Shown here one piece after another: positions 61,425-64,000 of a stretch of DNA of 64,000 nt. The DNA comes from Nocardioides luteus. GTDB lineage: Bacteria > Actinomycetota > Actinomycetes > Propionibacteriales > Nocardioidaceae. The DNA lies in assembly GCF_014648595.1 (NCBI RefSeq), contig NZ_BMRK01000006.1, forward strand, positions 124,001 through 188,000, given 5' to 3'. The translations under genes were made by a program, and so were the position numbers. Within the stretch, counting starts at the first letter, position 1. The number at the start of each line of letters is the position of its first letter. A model generated the notes under the pieces. The model did not search any database. It saw nothing but the letters and a program-made list of their open reading frames with translations, and was not told the DNA's origin.

Positions 61425-61432
61425 CGCCGAGA

Positions 61433-61473
61433 ACGGTAGCAGCCCCGGAGGCGCGGATCGACCGATTTGATCC
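61433..61473 (-). promoter_or_regulatory. Candidate ABC-F promoter
   Basis: On the minus strand TACCGT (61433-61438) fits TAnnnT. At 18 bases spacing GTCGAT (61457-61462) is a poor -35, and an AT-rich patch ATCAAAT lies just upstream of it. A poor -35 with an adjoining AT-rich patch is what WhiB7-dependent promoters look like; this is a suggestion only. Confidence 0.3.
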
Positions 61474-61481
61474 ATCGCGCC

Positions 61482-61523
61482 TTGACGACGAATTCAATAA
61501 GTGATTAAGTCACTTGATGTGAC
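61482..61523 (+). promoter_or_regulatory. Promoter and nested operators of the FadR-type regulator gene
   Basis: TTGACG (61482-61487) and TTAAGT (61505-61510) are 17 bases apart. Two overlapping inverted repeats cover this: AAGTGA-TTAAG-TCACTT (61499-61515) and GTCAC-TTGAT-GTGAC (61509-61523). The regulator probably binds here and represses itself. Confidence 0.45.
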
Positions 61524-62208
61524 AAGCAACACAACATCGCTCTCTGAACGCATCGCCGACGGGATCGTCGCCATGATCGAGGCCGCCGGCCTGGAGCCGG
61601 GCGACGCCCTGGCCTCCTCCCGCGAGCTCGCCAAGAGGTTCGAGGTGACCACCCCGACGATCCGGGAGGCGCTGCGCCGGCTGGAGGCCACCGATGTGAT
61701 CCGCTTCCGGCACGGCTCGGGCACCTACGTCAGCGGCGGGGTCAACCGCAGGCTGCTGGTCAACCCGCACGTCTCGGAGTCGCGCAGCGAGTCGGTCCTC
61801 GAGCTCCTCGACGCCCGCATCGTCCTCGAGCCGCCCGTCGCCGCGGCGGCCGCTGCCCAGCGCAGCGAGGACGACCTGCAGGCGCTGACGCTCTCGGCCG
61901 ACAACGCGCTCAAGCCGCAGTACGCCGACGAGCGCCCGGAGCTCCACTTCCACGTCGCGCTCGCCGGCGCCTCGGGCAACCTCCTGCTGCGCGAGACCGT
62001 CGAGGCGCTGCTGCAGGTGCGGGCCCGCGACCAGATCGAGATCCGCCACCGCTACACCGACCGCGACCGGGACCACGCCGACCACCTGCGCATCGTCGAG
62101 GCCGTCCGCGACGGCGACCCGGACGCGGCCGCCACCCTGACCCGCGACCACCTGGTCGCGATCCGTGACGCGATCGCCACCACCCTCGGCCCGGAGCAGG
62201 CGCGATGA
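61519..62208 (+). CDS. FadR/GntR family transcriptional regulator
   Basis: A 229-residue regulator: GntR winged helix (ADGIVAMIEAAGLEPGDALA, SRELAKRFEVTTPTIREALR) and an FCD ligand domain with the metal-binding His and Asp pattern (LHFHVALAGASGN, RDHADHLRIVEAV). I favour the GTG at 61519, which fits the promoter spacing (possibly leaderless) and leaves the operator outside the gene; GTG at 61501 is the alternative. The creatininase-family gene starts four bases before its end, so it probably senses the same compound. Confidence 0.85.
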   Translation: MTSNTTSLSERIADGIVAMIEAAGLEPGDALASSRELAKRFEVTTPTIREALRRLEATDVIRFRHGSGTYVSGGVNRRLLVNPHVSESRSESVLELLDARIVLEPPVAAAAAAQRSEDDLQALTLSADNALKPQYADERPELHFHVALAGASGNLLLRETVEALLQVRARDQIEIRHRYTDRDRDHADHLRIVEAVRDGDPDAAATLTRDHLVAIRDAIATTLGPEQAR

Positions 62209-62966
62209 CCGCGAAGCTCGCCGAGATGACGACCCTCGATGCCGCCCGCGCGGCCGAGCGCGGCACCGCGGTGATCCTCCCGGTCGGCGCGTTTGAGCAG
62301 CACGGCGCCGGGCTCCCCCTGGCCACCGACCAGATCCGTGCCGAGGCGGTCGCCGACGCCGTCGCCGAGGCGCTGCCCGATCGCGTGGTCATCGGCCCCG
62401 GCGTACCTGTCGGGGTCTCGCCCCACCACCAGGCCTTCGCCGGCACGGTGAGCCTGCGTCCGACGCTCTTCGCCGCCGTCGTGCGGGAGTACGTGGAGTC
62501 GCTGGCCGCTCACGGCTGGACCCGTTTCCTCGTGGTGACCGGCCACGGCGGCAACAACGCCACCCTCGGCACCCTCGCCCAGGAGCTGCTGCGCGACCGC
62601 CCCGACCTGGAGCTGGCCTGGGCGCCGGTGACCGCGATGGCCCCGGATGCGGTCGGCTCGATGGAGCGCAGCCCGGTCTCCGGCCACAGCGGCGAGGCCG
62701 AGACGGCCCAGATGTTGCACGTCGCCCCTCACCTCGTACGCCACGATCTGCTCGCCCCGGGCACCACCACGCCCGACGAGCTCGATCCCTTCGCCCGGCT
62801 GGCCCGCTCGGTGAGCCATCCCGCCGTGGCCCTCCCCTATGACCGCCTCTCCCCCTCCGGTGTGCTCGGCGACCCACGTCGCGCCACCGCCGAGGACGGC
62901 CGCGCGATCCTCACCGAGGCCACCGACCGCATCGTCGCCTTCGTCAAGGAGTGGCTCGACACCTGA
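62205..62966 (+). CDS. Creatininase family amidohydrolase
   Basis: A 253-residue creatininase/MftE-type metal-dependent amidase. Metal residues are recognisable: Glu and His in LPVGAFEQHG, Asp in ATDQIRA, His in VTGHGGNN and Glu in SGEAETAQ. It hydrolyses cyclic or linear amides; the actual substrate is not clear. Coupled to the regulator (ATGA). There are no mycofactocin genes nearby. Confidence 0.87.
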   Translation: MTAKLAEMTTLDAARAAERGTAVILPVGAFEQHGAGLPLATDQIRAEAVADAVAEALPDRVVIGPGVPVGVSPHHQAFAGTVSLRPTLFAAVVREYVESLAAHGWTRFLVVTGHGGNNATLGTLAQELLRDRPDLELAWAPVTAMAPDAVGSMERSPVSGHSGEAETAQMLHVAPHLVRHDLLAPGTTTPDELDPFARLARSVSHPAVALPYDRLSPSGVLGDPRRATAEDGRAILTEATDRIVAFVKEWLDT

Positions 62967-62991
62967 TCTCTCGGGTCCGGACCCGCCCCCG

Positions 62992-63052
62992 GGTCTCGAC
63001 ACGCTCGACCACCGGCATCTCCGGGACGCGCTGCGTCGCCGGGCGGTCGAGC
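62992..63052. repeat. REP-like element, copy 2 (after the creatininase gene)
   Basis: GGTCTCGACACGCTCG at 62992-63007 repeats the start of the element at 479 with one mismatch. GCTCGACC (63003-63010) pairs with GGTCGAGC (63045-63052), and CCGG next to each can extend the hairpin. Placed between two same-strand genes; may also act as a terminator. Confidence 0.5.
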
Positions 63053-63093
63053 ACACCCTCAACACATCTAACTCCCCCGAAGAGGAGCACGAC

Positions 63094-64000
63094 ATGTCTC
63101 CACGACACCTCCGCCTGATGGCGCCGGCGGCCGCGGTGGCGGCCGTGGCCGCGCTGTCCCTGACGCCGACGGCGACCACCGCGCTGACGCAGGCAGCCCA
63201 GGGCTCGCAGGGCTCGCCGGGCGGTGCGGCTGCGCAGTCCACCCCTTGCACGAAGCCGACCGAGCAGGAGCCGGACAGCAGCCAGAAGCACGACCTGGTC
63301 AGCGGCGACCTCGAGCGCAGCTACGTGCTCCGCCTGCCCGAGGGCTACGACCGCCGCGACGACTGGCCGCTGATCATCGCCTACCACGGCCGGGGCAGCA
63401 CGGGAGTCGAGGTCGAGGGCTTCTCCGAGCTCTCCGACCTGCCTGCCGTGGTCGTCTACCCCGACGGTGCGATCGGCACCGGCTCCGGCTATCGCAAGGC
63501 CTGGCAGGGCGCTCCCTACGAGGCCCCGGGCGTCGACGACGTCGCCTTCACCACCGACCTCCTCGCCGCGATCGAGGCCGACCACTGCATCGACACCGCG
63601 CGCGTCTACGCCACCGGCAAGTCCAACGGCGCCGGCCTGGCCGCCCACCTCGCCTGTGCCCTGCCCGGCACCTTCGCCGCCGTCGCACCGGTCGCCCCCG
63701 CCCTCTACCCGGGCACCCGGGCGGGCTGCGAGGAGGCGCCGCCGACGCCGGTCCTGGAGATCCACGGCGTCGCCGACGCCACCATCCCCTACCGGGGCGA
63801 CGCCGACCGGGACCTGCCCTCGATCCCCGAGTGGACCCAGTCGTGGGCCGACCACAACGGCTGCACCACGGCCCGCACCAAGGTGAAGCGCGACGTCGAG
63901 ACCACCCGGTGGACCGGGTGCGACCAGGGCGCCGAGGTGCAGCACGTCGCCGTCGAGGGCGGCGGCCACGTCTGGCCGGGCGCCGACACCTACTCCGGGG
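63094..64000 (+). CDS. Secreted CE1/PHB depolymerase-like esterase (partial, C-terminus outside window)
   Basis: The visible 302 codons encode a signal peptide (MSPRHLRLMAPAAAVAAVAA), a short Gln/Ser-rich spacer and a LpqC/feruloyl esterase-type domain. The nucleophile is in ATGKSNGAG, the acid in HGVADATIPY and the His in GGGHVWPG, all inside the window, so only the last residues are missing. It probably hydrolyses polyhydroxyalkanoate or phenolic esters outside the cell. GAGGAG precedes the ATG. Confidence 0.88.
   Translation, partial: MSPRHLRLMAPAAAVAAVAALSLTPTATTALTQAAQGSQGSPGGAAAQSTPCTKPTEQEPDSSQKHDLVSGDLERSYVLRLPEGYDRRDDWPLIIAYHGRGSTGVEVEGFSELSDLPAVVVYPDGAIGTGSGYRKAWQGAPYEAPGVDDVAFTTDLLAAIEADHCIDTARVYATGKSNGAGLAAHLACALPGTFAAVAPVAPALYPGTRAGCEEAPPTPVLEIHGVADATIPYRGDADRDLPSIPEWTQSWADHNGCTTARTKVKRDVETTRWTGCDQGAEVQHVAVEGGGHVWPGADTYSG

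Noticed and set aside
62205-62966. Creatininase-family gene considered as MftE of a mycofactocin cluster
   Set aside because: No mycofactocin precursor, radical SAM or dehydrogenase genes are adjacent; it is coupled to a FadR-type regulator.
1-64000. tRNA, rRNA, CRISPR arrays, insertion sequences and prophage genes
   Set aside because: Looked for by eye on both strands; nothing with cloverleaf signals, repeat-spacer order or transposase/integrase motifs was found.

Overview
This is a 64 kb piece of a high-GC (about 70 % by eye) actinobacterial chromosome. GTG and TTG starts, four-base start/stop overlaps, PaaX- and GlnR-type regulation, a class E-like sortase and WXG100 proteins all fit an actinomycete. 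Overall style, including frequent CGTACG hexamers, suggests a Nocardioides-like member of the Propionibacteriales; that taxon is an inference. No rRNA, tRNA, CRISPR array, transposase or phage gene was seen.

Left end (1-15.1 kb): a partial glcE and glcD (FAD-linked oxidase) and an SDR/TetR pair read leftward. A rightward operon then follows for meta-cleavage of hydroxyphenylpropionate-type aromatics: MFS uptake, mhpB, mhpC, mhpD, a SnoaL-like protein, an HpcH/HpaI aldolase, mhpA, a Baeyer-Villiger monooxygenase resembling 4-hydroxyacetophenone monooxygenase, a second FAD hydroxylase and an FAH-family hydrolase. Most junctions overlap, so the proteins are probably made together.

15.1-22.2 kb (leftward): a secreted serine hydrolase, then a PhnD-PhnC-PhnE-type ABC importer translationally coupled to a cytochrome P450 that lacks the I-helix acid/alcohol pair and to a PaaX-type repressor. 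I do not recognise this combination as a described pathway.

22.2-30.7 kb (leftward): a nine-gene Nit1C-type operon (amidohydrolase, MSMEG_0572-like protein, radical SAM protein, GNAT-AIR synthase fusion, nitrilase, MSMEG_0570-like protein, flavin oxidoreductase, second nitrilase-like protein, glycosyltransferase). The second nitrilase paralogue has lost the catalytic Glu and Cys (both Asp). A GlnR-box match lies just upstream of the first gene, which fits nitrogen control.

30.7-41 kb: a chimeric gene remnant, a lipoprotein sortase, a methyltransferase, a lone MazF-like toxin, RidA, a CocE-type hydrolase, an EcsC-family protein in a visibly lower-GC patch, dodecin, and a six-gene type VII secretion (WXG100) substrate locus with no secretion ATPase in view.

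41-64 kb: mostly housekeeping and scattered genes: glucose-6-phosphate dehydrogenase; a sodium:solute symporter with a 43-residue partner; an AraC regulator facing an alpha/beta hydrolase; a 5'-3' exonuclease; a PLP gamma-lyase/synthase facing an Lrp regulator; a PGN_0703-type nuclease beside a frameshifted gene; 3-hydroxybutyryl-CoA dehydrogenase behind a perfect 18-bp palindrome; an ABC-F ribosome-protection ATPase with a probable leaderless uORF attenuator; a FadR-type regulator with a creatininase-family amidase; and a secreted CE1/PHB-depolymerase-like esterase running off the right edge.
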